NCBI GenBank assembly: GCA_023423285.1
Contig: JAFAFV010000048.1
Span: 4,637 to 68,636, forward strand
Length of the DNA stretch: 64,000 nucleotides
Source of the DNA: Bacteroidota bacterium
GTDB taxonomy: Bacteria; Bacteroidota; Bacteroidia; Chitinophagales; Chitinophagaceae
Direction of reading: 5' to 3'
Position numbers and translations under genes: made by a program. Below are positions 34,525 through 44,537 of this stretch, piece by piece; the stretch's first letter is position 1; every line of letters starts with the position of its first letter. Below the pieces are notes generated by a model that was given only the letters and a program-made list of their open reading frames with translations, did not search any database and was not told where the DNA came from.

Positions 34525-37500
34525 TCATTTATTTAATCTTTTTTCCTGCTCAGCATCCAGGCTCTGCACTTTCGAAAGTTCTTCTTTTGCTTTTAAAATT
34601 TTCTTGTAATCGCTTGGAAATACTTTTACAAAATTCTTTACCTGGTTGTCAAAATCATCCAGTAAAAATTTAGCTACTGTGCTTTGCGTGTATTGGTAGT
34701 GATTATTGACAATATCGTGAAGGAAAGAAAGATCGGCATTGTCCAGTTCATCCAGTTCCACCATTTCTTTATTACAGTTATCAGCAAATTTCTGGTTCAC
34801 ATCATAAATGTAAGCAATGCCGCCACTCATGCCTGCTGCAAAATTGCGGCCTGTATCACCCAGTATTACTACTTTTCCACCGGTCATATATTCACAGCCA
34901 TGATCTCCCACGCCTTCTACAACTACACTGGCACCTGAGTTACGCACAGCGAACCTTTCACCGGCTTTTCCACGAATGTAAGCTTCACCGCTGGTTGCGC
35001 CGTAAAAAGCCACATTACCTATAATACTGTTTTCTTCAGGCACAAAACCAGCATTCTTCGCAGGGTACACAATCAATTTGGCGCCGCTCAATCCTTTACC
35101 GAAATAATCGTTGGCATCGCCTTCCAACTCAAGCGTAATGCCCTTATTACAAAAGGCTCCAAAACTTTGGCCGGCAGTGCCCATCAATTTAAAATGAATA
35201 GTATCTTCCGGCAAACCCATGCTGCGGTATTTTTTAGTAAGTTCATGCGAAAGAACAGTGCCCGCTGCACGATCGGTATTGACAATACTGAAACGGGCTT
35301 TAACTTTTTCACCATTTTCGAGCGCAGGCTGAGCTGCTTCTAATAATTTCCAATCAAGAATGTCCTGCATTAGGTGATCCTGTGTTTCACAGGCATACAC
35401 GCTGGTGCCGTCTTCTTTTTCACGGTATAGTAATTGAGAAAGATCCAGGTTTTTGTATTTCCAGTGGTCAATACCATCGCGCATTTTCAGTTCATCTGCC
35501 TGGCCCACCATTTCATCAATAGTTCTGAAGCCAAGCTCGGCCATCAGCTCTCTTAATTCCTGCGTTAAAAATTTAAAGAAGTTTACCACATGCTCCACCT
35601 TTCCGTTAAACCGCCTTCTCAGTTCGGGGTCTTGCGTGGCAACGCCCACGGGGCAGGTATTCAGGTGGCATTTGCGCATCATGATGCAGCCTTCTACAAT
35701 CAGCGCTGCAGTAGCTACGCCCCATTCTTCTGCACCCAGCAGTGTAGCAATGGCAATATCGCGCGCGCTGCGTATCTGGCCATCGGTTTGTAATACCACG
35801 CGACCGCGTAATTTATTTTTTACCAGTGTTTGCTGCGCTTCGGCCACACCCAACTCCCAGGGCAAGCCAGCATGACGAATGGAACTAATAGGTGAAGCGC
35901 CGGTACCACCATCAAACCCTGAGATCAAAACCACATCGGCTTTAGCCTTTGTTACGCCTGCAGCAATAGTGCCTACGCCCGCCTTACTAACCAGCTTTAC
36001 ATTAATGCGAGCATGGCGATTAGAATTTTTCAGGTCAAATATCAATTGCGCCAGATCTTCTATTGAATAAATATCGTGATGCGGCGGCGGAGAGATCAAT
36101 CCCACGCCGGGCGTTGAGTGCCTTGTTTTGCCAATCCACTCATCTACTTTATGGCCGGGTAATTGGCCGCCTTCGCCAGGCTTAGCTCCCTGTGCCATTT
36201 TAATTTGCAGTTCATCGGCTTCGGCCAGGTATAAACTGGTTACACCAAAGCGCCCGCTTGCCACTTGTTTAATGGCGCTGCGCATGCTGTCACCATTTTC
36301 GAGCGGAGTGTAGCGTACTTCATCTTCTCCGCCCTCTCCGGTATTGCTTTTACCTCCAAGACGGTTCATTGCCACGGCAAGCGTGGTGTGCGCTTCCCAG
36401 CTAATTGAACCAAAACTCATAGCACCTGTGGCAAATCTTTTATAAATATTTTCAGCAGGTTCTACTTCATTTATAGAAATGGCAGGACGACTTCGTTTAA
36501 AGTCTAACAAACTACGTAGTGTAATCGCTTTCTGGCCCTGTTCATCAATGAGTTTGGTATATTTTTTAAAGAGGTTGTAATCGTTCATTTTGGTTGAGTA
36601 CTGCAACAAATGAACGGTTTGCGGGTTGAACATGTGTGTTTCGCCCTTACGCTTCCATTGGTATACACCTCCGGTGGGCAACTGGTTTACCGGCACATCT
36701 TTTTTACTAAAAGCAAAACGGTGCTTGGCCAGGGTTTCACGGGCAATTTCATCAAGCCCTATGCCCTGTATGCGTGATGTGGCACCGGTAAAATAGCGGT
36801 TCACCACATCCTGGTTCAAACCAATGATTTCAAATATTTGAGCACCCTGGTAAGATTGTAACGTGGAAATACCCATTTTGGAAAATACTTTCAGCAAGCC
36901 ATCACTAACGGCCTTGATATAGTTTTTTTCCAGTTGTTCAAATGCAATATCATTTTTAATTTTTTCAGTTTCCTTCATAGTTCTTATGGAAGAAAACGCC
37001 ATATACGGATTGATAGCCGTGGCGCCAAAACCAAGCAGGCAGGCAAAGTGGTGCACTTCCCACACATCGCCAGCCTCTACCACCAGGCCCACTTTTCCGC
37101 GCAGTCCTTTGCGGATCAAATGGTGATGGACGGCCGAAACCGCCAGCAAAGAAGGGATGGCGGCGTGGTCACTGTCTATAGCTCTATCCTGCAACACAAT
37201 TACTTCAAAACCTTCATTTACAGCATCTTCAGCGTAGCGGCAAATGCGATCAACGCCTCTTTGTAGTGAACCGGATTTGCCATCTGCCACATAATAACAT
37301 TGCAATGTTTTTGCCTGGTAAATACCTGTATCAATACTGCGTAATTTTTCCAATTCGTAATTGGTGAGAACCGGTTGTTTTAACGTAACCACGTGGCAAT
37401 CCAGTTCATCTTCTACCAATGTGTTTCCAACGCTTCCTACAGATATGGCCAGAGACATAACCATACGCTCACGTATGGGATCAATGGGCGGATTGGTAAC

Positions 37501-39072
37501 CTGCGCAAACAGTTGTTTAAAGTACGAGCTTAAGTGCTGGGGCTGATCGCTCAGCACTGCTAATGGAATATCTGTACCCATTGAGCCTATCGGCTCTTTG
37601 CCATCAACAGCCATGGGAATAAGAATATTTTCTAAATCTTCACCGGTATAGCCAAACGCTTTTTGATATTTAAACACCTGCTCATCGCTAAGATGTGTAA
37701 ACATCACGCGTGGCTCGGGCAATTCTGCCAGGCGTATTTTATGCTTGTTCAGCCAGTCGCCGTAAGGTTTTTGTGAGCAGATTTGCTGTTTCAATTCGTC
37801 ATCGCTGATGATGCGGCCCTGCTCCATATCTACCACAAACATCCTTCCGGGTTGCAAGCGTCCTTTTTCAATGATCGTGCTTTGGTCAACTGGCAGAGCA
37901 CCTGTTTCTGATGCCATGATCACCCTGTCATCGTTGGTAACGCAGTACCTTGACGGGCGCAATCCGTTTCTGTCAAGCGTAGCGCCAATAATTTTGCCAT
38001 CGGTAAAAGAAATGGATGCCGGGCCATCCCAAGGCTCCATGGTACAGGCATGAAATTCGTAAAAATCTTTTTTCAACTGGCTCATTTCTTCATTGTCATC
38101 CCATGCCTCAGGTATCAGCATCATCATCACGTGCGGCAGCGAGCGGCCGCTCATGGCCAGCAGTTCAATCATATTGTCAAGGCAGGCCGAATCGCTTTTT
38201 GCATTGCTCACAATGGGTACGAGCATATCCATCTCTTCTGCGGTAAAAAGTGGAGACTCAAAACTTTTTTCTCCTGAGCGAAGCCAGTTAAGATTGCCCT
38301 GAAGTGTATTGATCTCTCCATTGTGCGCAATAAAACGGAATGGTTGTGCCAGCCTCCATGAAGGAAATGTATTTGTAGCAAAACGAGAATGGACCAGACC
38401 AAATGCGCTCACTGCTCTTTCATCAGTAAGATCGTTATAATAAGTTCTTACCTGGTGACTTGTAAGCTGGCCTTTGTATATAATAGTGCGGCACGAAAGC
38501 GATGTGATATAAAAACCGATCGGATCTTTTTTTACTGCAGCCGCTGTCATGTGCGTGGCATATTTACGCAGCACGAATAGTTTGCGTTCAAATTCATCAG
38601 CATCTTTTACCTGCGGGGGCCTTTCAATAAACACCTGCTCCATATCTGGTTCCACGCTTAGCGCTGATGGACCAATACCGTCGTTGTTGACAGGGACCTG
38701 CCTCCAGCATAAAATATTCATACCCAGTTTTTCTGCAGCACGTGTAAAAATATCCCTGCATTCCTCGCGGGTTCTTACCTCACGCGGAAAAAACATCATG
38801 CCCACGGCATATTGTTCCCCTTCGGGTAAGGTGATGCCAAGTTTCAGGCATTCATCATAATATAACTCATGTGGAATTTGTATCATAATACCTGCGCCAT
38901 CACCTGTAGTTGGCTCACAGCCACAGGCGCCGCGATGTTCCATATTTTCAAGTATGGTGAGCGCATCTGAAACCGATGCATGGCTTTTGTTTCCTTTAAT
39001 GTTTGCCACAAAACCGATACCACATGCATCGCGCTCGAACGAGGGGTCGTATAGTCCTTTATTTTCTGTCAT
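34525..39072 (-). CDS. gltB: Glutamate synthase, large (alpha) subunit
   Basis: Ferredoxin-like NADPH-GOGAT large subunit making two glutamates from glutamine and 2-oxoglutarate; 1515 residues, as in other GltB proteins. The N-terminal glutamine amidotransferase domain follows a 16-residue propeptide; Cys17 in ERDACGIGFVANIKG is the expected mature N-terminal nucleophile. The central domain and the FMN-binding synthase domain follow (GEGGEDEVRYTPLENGD, then KPGEGGQLPGHKVD, LISGFDGGTGASPISSIRHAG). The 3Fe-4S cysteines are in CIMMRKCHLNTCPVGVATQ. The C-terminal beta-helix has GGKVVILGDTGRNFAAGMSGG. Intact throughout, with gltD downstream. Confidence 0.98.
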   Translation of the reverse strand: MTENKGLYDPSFERDACGIGFVANIKGNKSHASVSDALTILENMEHRGACGCEPTTGDGAGIMIQIPHELYYDECLKLGITLPEGEQYAVGMMFFPREVRTREECRDIFTRAAEKLGMNILCWRQVPVNNDGIGPSALSVEPDMEQVFIERPPQVKDADEFERKLFVLRKYATHMTAAAVKKDPIGFYITSLSCRTIIYKGQLTSHQVRTYYNDLTDERAVSAFGLVHSRFATNTFPSWRLAQPFRFIAHNGEINTLQGNLNWLRSGEKSFESPLFTAEEMDMLVPIVSNAKSDSACLDNMIELLAMSGRSLPHVMMMLIPEAWDDNEEMSQLKKDFYEFHACTMEPWDGPASISFTDGKIIGATLDRNGLRPSRYCVTNDDRVIMASETGALPVDQSTIIEKGRLQPGRMFVVDMEQGRIISDDELKQQICSQKPYGDWLNKHKIRLAELPEPRVMFTHLSDEQVFKYQKAFGYTGEDLENILIPMAVDGKEPIGSMGTDIPLAVLSDQPQHLSSYFKQLFAQVTNPPIDPIRERMVMSLAISVGSVGNTLVEDELDCHVVTLKQPVLTNYELEKLRSIDTGIYQAKTLQCYYVADGKSGSLQRGVDRICRYAEDAVNEGFEVIVLQDRAIDSDHAAIPSLLAVSAVHHHLIRKGLRGKVGLVVEAGDVWEVHHFACLLGFGATAINPYMAFSSIRTMKETEKIKNDIAFEQLEKNYIKAVSDGLLKVFSKMGISTLQSYQGAQIFEIIGLNQDVVNRYFTGATSRIQGIGLDEIARETLAKHRFAFSKKDVPVNQLPTGGVYQWKRKGETHMFNPQTVHLLQYSTKMNDYNLFKKYTKLIDEQGQKAITLRSLLDFKRSRPAISINEVEPAENIYKRFATGAMSFGSISWEAHTTLAVAMNRLGGKSNTGEGGEDEVRYTPLENGDSMRSAIKQVASGRFGVTSLYLAEADELQIKMAQGAKPGEGGQLPGHKVDEWIGKTRHSTPGVGLISPPPHHDIYSIEDLAQLIFDLKNSNRHARINVKLVSKAGVGTIAAGVTKAKADVVLISGFDGGTGASPISSIRHAGLPWELGVAEAQQTLVKNKLRGRVVLQTDGQIRSARDIAIATLLGAEEWGVATAALIVEGCIMMRKCHLNTCPVGVATQDPELRRRFNGKVEHVVNFFKFLTQELRELMAELGFRTIDEMVGQADELKMRDGIDHWKYKNLDLSQLLYREKEDGTSVYACETQDHLMQDILDWKLLEAAQPALENGEKVKARFSIVNTDRAAGTVLSHELTKKYRSMGLPEDTIHFKLMGTAGQSFGAFCNKGITLELEGDANDYFGKGLSGAKLIVYPAKNAGFVPEENSIIGNVAFYGATSGEAYIRGKAGERFAVRNSGASVVVEGVGDHGCEYMTGGKVVILGDTGRNFAAGMSGGIAYIYDVNQKFADNCNKEMVELDELDNADLSFLHDIVNNHYQYTQSTVAKFLLDDFDNQVKNFVKVFPSDYKKILKAKEELSKVQSLDAEQEKRLNK

Positions 39073-39338
39073 AAGTACTTTAAAAAGTTTACTTTAAAAT
39101 TTCGGCTTTTCAATATGGGGTGGGCAGTCGCGAGCGGTGTAAGATAATAAAAAAAGCGTTTTTAGTAATATGAAATTTTACAAACAGGCAAAAAAAATTG
39201 AGATTTTCTATAAGATATTGATTTTTATTAGATTTTCTACACCGTATGCTTTCTCTTAATCCATACCAATCTTTATTATTTTATAATTAAAGATACATTT
39301 TAAATGCTGCCTGCTTTTTTAAATTTATCTTGCGGATT

Positions 39339-41204
39339 ATGATGAACTGCTTAAAACAGACTATCGCATTGCTTATTACTGCAATCCTTTTTACCACCCA
39401 GGTATATGCACAAAAAAGTTTTCAATTTGCTCACATTACTGATACACACATCGGATCGGGCACTGCAGATGCAGACCTTAGAAGAACCGTTCAGGATATT
39501 AACGCCAACCTGCTTATACAATTTGTAATTGTTTCAGGCGATATTACAGAGTTTGGCAGCGATAATGAGATCGCCCTTGCCAAACAAATACTGGATTCGC
39601 TAAAAAAGCCTTACTATATCATTCCTGGCAATCATGATGACAACTGGAGTGAGAGCGGTACCAATTCCTTCAAAAGAATTTTTGGGATGGAAACCTTTTT
39701 TTTTGAACACGGAGGATATTATTTTTTAGGAAACGATTGCGGACCAAATATGAAGATGAGCCCCGGGCAGGTTCCGTATAATCATATTGTATGGATGGAT
39801 TCTGCGCTTAAGACAATACCCAAAAATGCGCCTATTATTTTTGTCAATCACTACCCGCTTGATTCATCGCTTAATAATTGGTATGAATTAGCCGACAGAC
39901 TAAAAAAATACAACACACAGCTTTACCTGCATGGGCATCATCATGTAAATGCGCAATTAACGTACGAAGGCATTCCTGCTATAAAAGGCAGATCGAACCT
40001 GCGTGCAAATGACTCGGTAGGTGGGTATAATATTGTTACAATCAGAAATGATTCAGCTATTTACCAAACAAGAAGGCCAGGCGTGATGACAGCCCAACCC
40101 TGGGCTATCGTAGCATTAAAAAATCACAGATTTTTGGCTGATAGCACTAATAATTATCATCGCCCATCCTATGCTGTAAACGTGCACTATCCACAGGTAA
40201 AGCAGTTGTGGCATTATCAAAACAACGCTGATATAGGGAATGGGTTTGTATTGTATAAAAATTTGATGATTACGCCTGACGCGTCTGGAAAGATTTTAGC
40301 GATTGATCTGATAACGCAAAAAGCAGTGTGGACTTATCAAACCAATGGCAAAATTTATAGCACGCCTGCCATAGACGGGAATAATTTATTTGTTACATCT
40401 ACTGATGGCAACCTGTATTGCCTGAATGCGAATACGGGTAAATATAAGTGGACTTACAAAACCCATAAAGCTATAGTAGCTTCTCCGCTTGTAATCAACA
40501 ATCATGTATATTTCGGTTCATCAGAGGGCGTATTCAGATGTGTGGAAACTACCAGCGGAAAATTAAAATGGCAGTTTAATGATGTGAAAGGTTTTGTAAA
40601 ATCAACTCCTGTTTACAATAATGGTAAAATATATATTGGCGGGTGGGGCAATGAATTTTATGCACTCGATGCAGTCACCGGAGAACCCGCCTGGAAATAT
40701 TACAGTGGTTATTCCAACAGGATGCTTTCTGCAGCTTCTTGCCTGCCGGTGATCAGCAATGAAAAATTATTTTTAGTAGCGCCCGACAGATATATGACCG
40801 TGCTGAATGCATCAACCGGCAAACTGTTGTGGAAACAAAAATGGAGTGACCACTGGGTAAGAGAATCTATTGGCATTTCTGAAGATGGAAAAACCATTTA
40901 TGCAAAGGTAATGCAGGGGCACTTAATTGCCGTTGATGCGAATGCAGATTCTGCCACCATCAGATGGAAATCGCCCAATGTTTTTGGCTATGAATTAAAC
41001 CCTTCGGTAATTAAAGAAAGAATGGGGGTGGTGTATGCCATTAGCGATAAAGGTGTAATTGCCGCTTTTGATAAAAACAACGGCGCTGTAAAATGGGTGC
41101 ACAAAATATCCAATACACTTGTTCACGACCTTGAATTTATCACTGATAAAAAAATAATTGCTACCACCATGGATGGCAAAATCGTGGCACTATCCATACC
41201 GTGA
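39339..41204 (+). CDS. Secreted metallophosphoesterase fused to PQQ-type beta-propeller
   Basis: A two-domain exported protein of 621 residues from ATG 39339 (a TTG three codons earlier is less likely). Signal peptide: MMNCLKQTIALLITAILFTT then QVYAQ. The calcineurin-like domain (about 24-260) has all metal-binding blocks: ITDTHIG, VSGDITEFGS, IPGNHDDNW, FVNHYPL and HGHHHVN. From about 285 a PQQ-like eight-bladed propeller follows, with repeated units such as GKILAIDLITQKAVWTYQT, DGNLYCLNANTGKYKWTYKT and NEFYALDAVTGEPAWKYYS. The propeller probably serves as a protein or ligand platform, not a PQQ enzyme. The phosphoester substrate is unknown. Convergent with ilvA, 23 bp apart. Confidence 0.9.
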   Translation: MMNCLKQTIALLITAILFTTQVYAQKSFQFAHITDTHIGSGTADADLRRTVQDINANLLIQFVIVSGDITEFGSDNEIALAKQILDSLKKPYYIIPGNHDDNWSESGTNSFKRIFGMETFFFEHGGYYFLGNDCGPNMKMSPGQVPYNHIVWMDSALKTIPKNAPIIFVNHYPLDSSLNNWYELADRLKKYNTQLYLHGHHHVNAQLTYEGIPAIKGRSNLRANDSVGGYNIVTIRNDSAIYQTRRPGVMTAQPWAIVALKNHRFLADSTNNYHRPSYAVNVHYPQVKQLWHYQNNADIGNGFVLYKNLMITPDASGKILAIDLITQKAVWTYQTNGKIYSTPAIDGNNLFVTSTDGNLYCLNANTGKYKWTYKTHKAIVASPLVINNHVYFGSSEGVFRCVETTSGKLKWQFNDVKGFVKSTPVYNNGKIYIGGWGNEFYALDAVTGEPAWKYYSGYSNRMLSAASCLPVISNEKLFLVAPDRYMTVLNASTGKLLWKQKWSDHWVRESIGISEDGKTIYAKVMQGHLIAVDANADSATIRWKSPNVFGYELNPSVIKERMGVVYAISDKGVIAAFDKNNGAVKWVHKISNTLVHDLEFITDKKIIATTMDGKIVALSIP

Positions 41205-41227
41205 TATCTTTTATTTCTCAGATGTTG

Positions 41228-42460
41228 CTAAACAAGGTATCCAAAAAGAGAATCATCTTTATTTAATTCGGTGTATGTGAAGCCCGATTTTTGCAAGCGT
41301 TCCATAAACCCGGGGTAATCATTCCTGTATTTCAACTCAATACCCACCAACGCCGGACCTGCCTCTTTGTTTGTTTTCTTCATATATTCAAACCGGGTTA
41401 TATCATCAGTTGGGCCAAGAACATTATTTACAAACTCTTTTAAAGCGCCGGGCCGCTGTGCAAAATTGATGAGAAAGTAATGTTTGTACTTTTCGTACTG
41501 TAGGCTGCGCTCTTTAATTTCCTGCATCCGGTCAATATCGTTATTGCTACCGCTGATGATGCATACTACATTTTTGCCTTTTATTTTATCTCCCATAAAA
41601 TGCAGGGCCGCTATTGCAAGCGCACCGGCAGGTTCTACCACAATCGCGTCTTTATTGTACAATTTTAAAATAGATGAACATATTTTTCCTTCAGGCACAG
41701 TTATGATTTCATCAATCACTTTTTTACAAATAGCAAACGTTTTATCACCCACACGCTTTACAGCAGCGCCATCTACAAATCCATCAATGTTTTCAAGAGT
41801 TACAGGCTGCCCGGCTTCCATAGCCTTTGTCATAGATGCTGCGCCCTCTGGCTCAGCGCCAATAATTTGTGTTGAGGGACTTACCTGTTTTATATAAGCG
41901 CCCACGCCGGCACATAAACCGCCACCGCCAATGGGTATTATTAAGAAATCTATCTGCTTCAGACTTTCGAAAATTTCAACGCCTACAGTTGCCTGGCCTT
42001 CAATAATTTTTTCATCATCAAATGGATGAATGAAAACCATATCGTGCAGGTGAGTATATTCAATAGCAGCTTTGGCACAATCATCATAGGTATCGCCAGT
42101 AAGGATGATCTCAATATTATCGCCGCCAAACATGTTTGTCTGGTTGATCTTTTGCTGCGGCGTAATAGAAGGCATAAACACAACGCCTTTAATACCAAGC
42201 GCTTTACAACTATAGGCAAACCCCTGCGCATGATTGCCCGCACTGGCACATACAACCCCCTTTGCTAATTTGGCTGCAGGCAGGCTGCTCATTTTATGAT
42301 AAGCGCCGCGCAGTTTATACGACCGCACTATTTGTAAATCTTCACGCTTTAAATATACATTGCAATTGAATTTGCTCGAAAGATTTTCGTTGAGTTGCAA
42401 AGGGGTACGTTTGACAACATTCTTCAGTTTTTCTGATGCTCCTGCAAAGTTCATGTTCAT
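41228..42460 (-). CDS. ilvA: Threonine dehydratase (biosynthetic)
   Basis: PLP enzyme converting threonine to 2-oxobutyrate, the entry to isoleucine. 410 residues: shorter than E. coli IlvA (514, two ACT-like domains) and matching the short class with a single C-terminal regulatory domain. The PLP lysine is in VRSYKLRGAYHKM (about 46-58), the phosphate-binding loop is IPIGGGGLCAGVGAYI, and the Ser/Cys that contacts the pyridine nitrogen is in CIISGSNND. The ACT-like part (about 325-410) begins INFAQRPGALKEFVNNVLG. It is the last gene of the branched-chain cluster; a 148-bp gap with a large hairpin lies before it. Confidence 0.96.
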   Translation of the reverse strand: MNMNFAGASEKLKNVVKRTPLQLNENLSSKFNCNVYLKREDLQIVRSYKLRGAYHKMSSLPAAKLAKGVVCASAGNHAQGFAYSCKALGIKGVVFMPSITPQQKINQTNMFGGDNIEIILTGDTYDDCAKAAIEYTHLHDMVFIHPFDDEKIIEGQATVGVEIFESLKQIDFLIIPIGGGGLCAGVGAYIKQVSPSTQIIGAEPEGAASMTKAMEAGQPVTLENIDGFVDGAAVKRVGDKTFAICKKVIDEIITVPEGKICSSILKLYNKDAIVVEPAGALAIAALHFMGDKIKGKNVVCIISGSNNDIDRMQEIKERSLQYEKYKHYFLINFAQRPGALKEFVNNVLGPTDDITRFEYMKKTNKEAGPALVGIELKYRNDYPGFMERLQKSGFTYTELNKDDSLFGYLV

Positions 42461-42517
42461 GAGTTGCTTTTTTTCTTTTATAAAAATAAAATAAGGCTGC
42501 CACTCACAGCTAAATAA

Positions 42518-42578
42518 TTACGGGACGCTTCCTTTTCATGTTCAAAAGTTGCTTGAACGATGAAGAGGCGTCCCGTAA
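42518..42578 (-). promoter_or_regulatory. Large hairpin in the ilvC-ilvA gap
   Basis: Perfect 11-base inverted repeat TTACGGGACGC (42518-42528) and GCGTCCCGTAA (42568-42578). Inside it GTTCAA (about 42539-42545) pairs with TTGAAC (42553-42558). No T-run follows on the minus strand, so an attenuator or processing/stability element is more likely than a simple terminator. Confidence 0.5.
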
Positions 42579-42608
42579 ACTATAACCAATTATAAAAACC
42601 TTTTATTC

Positions 42609-43655
42609 CTACTGGTTTTCAGGGCGCAGCGAGCGTACTGTTTTGCCAGCCTGCCACATTTCGCTGTCGCGAAGTTCGGCCAGTTCTATTTCAAGTTTTT
42701 CGCGGTAGTCTGGTTGCGAATTGCTGTCAATGGAGCGCTGGCTTTCTTTGCCGGAAGCAACGCTTTCATACAACTCGTTGAAAACAGGTTGAGTGGCCTC
42801 TTTAAATTTTTTCCACCAGTCAAGCGCGCCGCGCTGTGCGGTAGTTGAACAGTTGGCATACATCCAATCCATTCCGTTTTCTGCCACAAGTGGCATCAAT
42901 GACTGAGTGAGTTCTTCAACTGTTTCGTTAAACGCTTCAGAAGGCGTATGGCCATTGTTGCGAAGCGTTTCATACTGTGCGGCAAAAATACCCTGAATGG
43001 CCCCCATTAAAGTTCCACGTTCACCGGTAAGATCACTATAAACTTCTCTTTTAAAATCAGTTTCAAAAAGATAACCGCTGCCCACAGCAATACCCAATGC
43101 TATTACGCGGTCTTTGGCTTTACCGGTGGCATCCTGGTAAATAGCATAAGAGCTGTTGAGGCCACGGCCTTCGAGGAACATGCGACGCAATGAAGTGCCT
43201 GAGCCCTTTGGAGCTACTAAAAACACATCCACATCTTTGGGCGGCACAATGCCTGTTTGCTCGCTGAAGGTAATGCCAAAGCCATGAGAGAAATACAATG
43301 CTTTACCAGGCGTTAAATATTTTTGAACAGTAGGCCACAAAGCTATTTGAGCGGCATCGCTAAGCAGGTAGCAAATAATGGTGCCGCGCTGCAGGGCTTC
43401 TTCAATCTCAAACAATGTTTCGCCTGGAACCCACCCATCTGCAACAGCTTTGTCCCAGGTTTTGGAATCCTTGCGCTGGCCAATGATCACGTTAATGCCA
43501 TTGTCTTTCTGGTTGAGCGCCTGGCCCGGACCCTGCACACCGTAGCCAATCACCGCCACTGTTTCGTCTTTTAATACTTCCTGAGCTTTGCTTAAAGGAA
43601 ACTCTTCGCGGGTTACTACATTTTCTTCAACACCGCCGAAATTTAATTTTGCCAT
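42609..43655 (-). CDS. ilvC: Ketol-acid reductoisomerase
   Basis: NADPH- and magnesium-dependent enzyme that isomerises and reduces acetolactate or acetohydroxybutyrate. 348 residues, the short class I size. The dinucleotide fold is VAVIGYGVQGPGQALNQKDN (about 33-52) followed by the phosphate-contacting IIGQRKDSKTWDKA. The catalytic region shows YFSHGFGITF, VFLVAPKGSGTSLRRMFLEG, and the metal ligands in DLTGERGTLMGAIQG with the later EETV-type ETVEELTQ. C-terminal SMSE-like motif reads TAQRGALDWW. Between ilvN (143-bp gap) and ilvA on the same strand. Confidence 0.96.
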   Translation of the reverse strand: MAKLNFGGVEENVVTREEFPLSKAQEVLKDETVAVIGYGVQGPGQALNQKDNGINVIIGQRKDSKTWDKAVADGWVPGETLFEIEEALQRGTIICYLLSDAAQIALWPTVQKYLTPGKALYFSHGFGITFSEQTGIVPPKDVDVFLVAPKGSGTSLRRMFLEGRGLNSSYAIYQDATGKAKDRVIALGIAVGSGYLFETDFKREVYSDLTGERGTLMGAIQGIFAAQYETLRNNGHTPSEAFNETVEELTQSLMPLVAENGMDWMYANCSTTAQRGALDWWKKFKEATQPVFNELYESVASGKESQRSIDSNSQPDYREKLEIELAELRDSEMWQAGKTVRSLRPENQ

Positions 43656-43798
43656 TTTTTTATTGAATTATAATTATGAATTACGAATGCTTAATTTTTA
43701 ACTGTGAATTATTCATTTAGGAAGAGCGGTAACATGTATCTGCGATATGTAATCATTGCGATCAATCATTCAAAATTAACCATGAACTGGCCCGTTAA

Positions 43799-44389
43799 TT
43801 ACATAGTAAACACTTTTTCCTTTTCGTTCAGAAACTCATTTTCCACAACCTCCTCATGTGGTTCTTTTGCTTCAAAAGCTTTAATGCGCTTATGAAAACC
43901 TTCACTGTCTTTGATGATGGCCACACGGGCACTGCGTACAAATTCAATCAGCCCGTACTCGCCAAAAACTTCAATCAGCCTTTCGGTTTCCTCTCTATGG
44001 CCGGTACATTCAAAAATAGTATAATCATTTCTAATCACTACCACGCGGGCACCATACTGACGCAAAATACGCTCCACCAGCATTTTTTCGGCTACCTGCG
44101 CAGTTGGCATTTTATACAGCGCCAGTTCCTGCCATACAATTTGGTCGGGCGTATTGTAATATACTTTCAACACCTCTACCTGCTTTTCAATCTGGCGGGC
44201 AAGTTTTTTCACAACTTCTTCTGTTTCGTCAATCACAATATTAAAGCGGTGTATGCCGTCAATCTCTGAAGGAGAAGTGTTGAGGCTGTCTATATTGATT
44301 TTTCTTCTTGAAAAAATAATGGCAATGCGCGATAACAAACCGATCTGGTTTTCCGCGTAAACCGTAAGCGTATATTCCTGTTTGGTCAT
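43799..44389 (-). CDS. ilvN: Acetolactate synthase, small regulatory subunit
   Basis: Regulatory subunit that confers valine feedback and full activity on IlvB. 196 residues. The N-terminal ACT domain is YTLTVYAENQIGLLSRIAII then FSRRKINIDSLNTSPSEIDG, where the G-L-L-S-R loop is the usual valine-binding site region. The second domain (about 85-175) has ALYKMPTAQVAEKMLVERIL and ECTGHREETERLIEVFGEYG. The C-terminal tail (about 176-196) is Glu/Lys-rich and longer than in the 160-residue E. coli IlvH. It is separated from ilvB by 232 bp that carry two repeat copies. Confidence 0.94.
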   Translation of the reverse strand: MTKQEYTLTVYAENQIGLLSRIAIIFSRRKINIDSLNTSPSEIDGIHRFNIVIDETEEVVKKLARQIEKQVEVLKVYYNTPDQIVWQELALYKMPTAQVAEKMLVERILRQYGARVVVIRNDYTIFECTGHREETERLIEVFGEYGLIEFVRSARVAIIKDSEGFHKRIKAFEAKEPHEEVVENEFLNEKEKVFTM

Positions 44390-44419
44390 AATAATTTGTT
44401 TTTAATTTTTATCAACTTT

Positions 44420-44449
44420 TGTACTTCTATCATCTTTGTTGCGTCGCAC
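44420..44449 (-). repeat. Interspersed repeat, copy B (ilvB-ilvN gap)
   Basis: Read on the minus strand: GTGCGACGCAACAAAGATGA then TAGAAGTACA. Near-identical to copy A over the core. Head-to-head with copy C, 88 bp away. Confidence 0.6.
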
Positions 44450-44537
44450 CCTTTGATTGTGTTGCAACTCCGAACTGTTTTTTACCTATTGAATATTATT
44501 GAACTTAAAATTATTTCCTGATGAAATTTATTCTACA

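Noticed and set aside
39330..39338. TTG start for the phosphoesterase gene
   Set aside because: ATG codons at 39339 and 39342 lead directly into the signal peptide; the TTG adds three residues only and overlaps a possible -7-like TATCTTGC.
43656..43798. AT-rich gap between ilvN and ilvC with recurring TTAATTATGAATTACGAAT-like words
   Set aside because: Similar words occur in other AT-rich gaps; no stable structure or exact repeat long enough to call an element.
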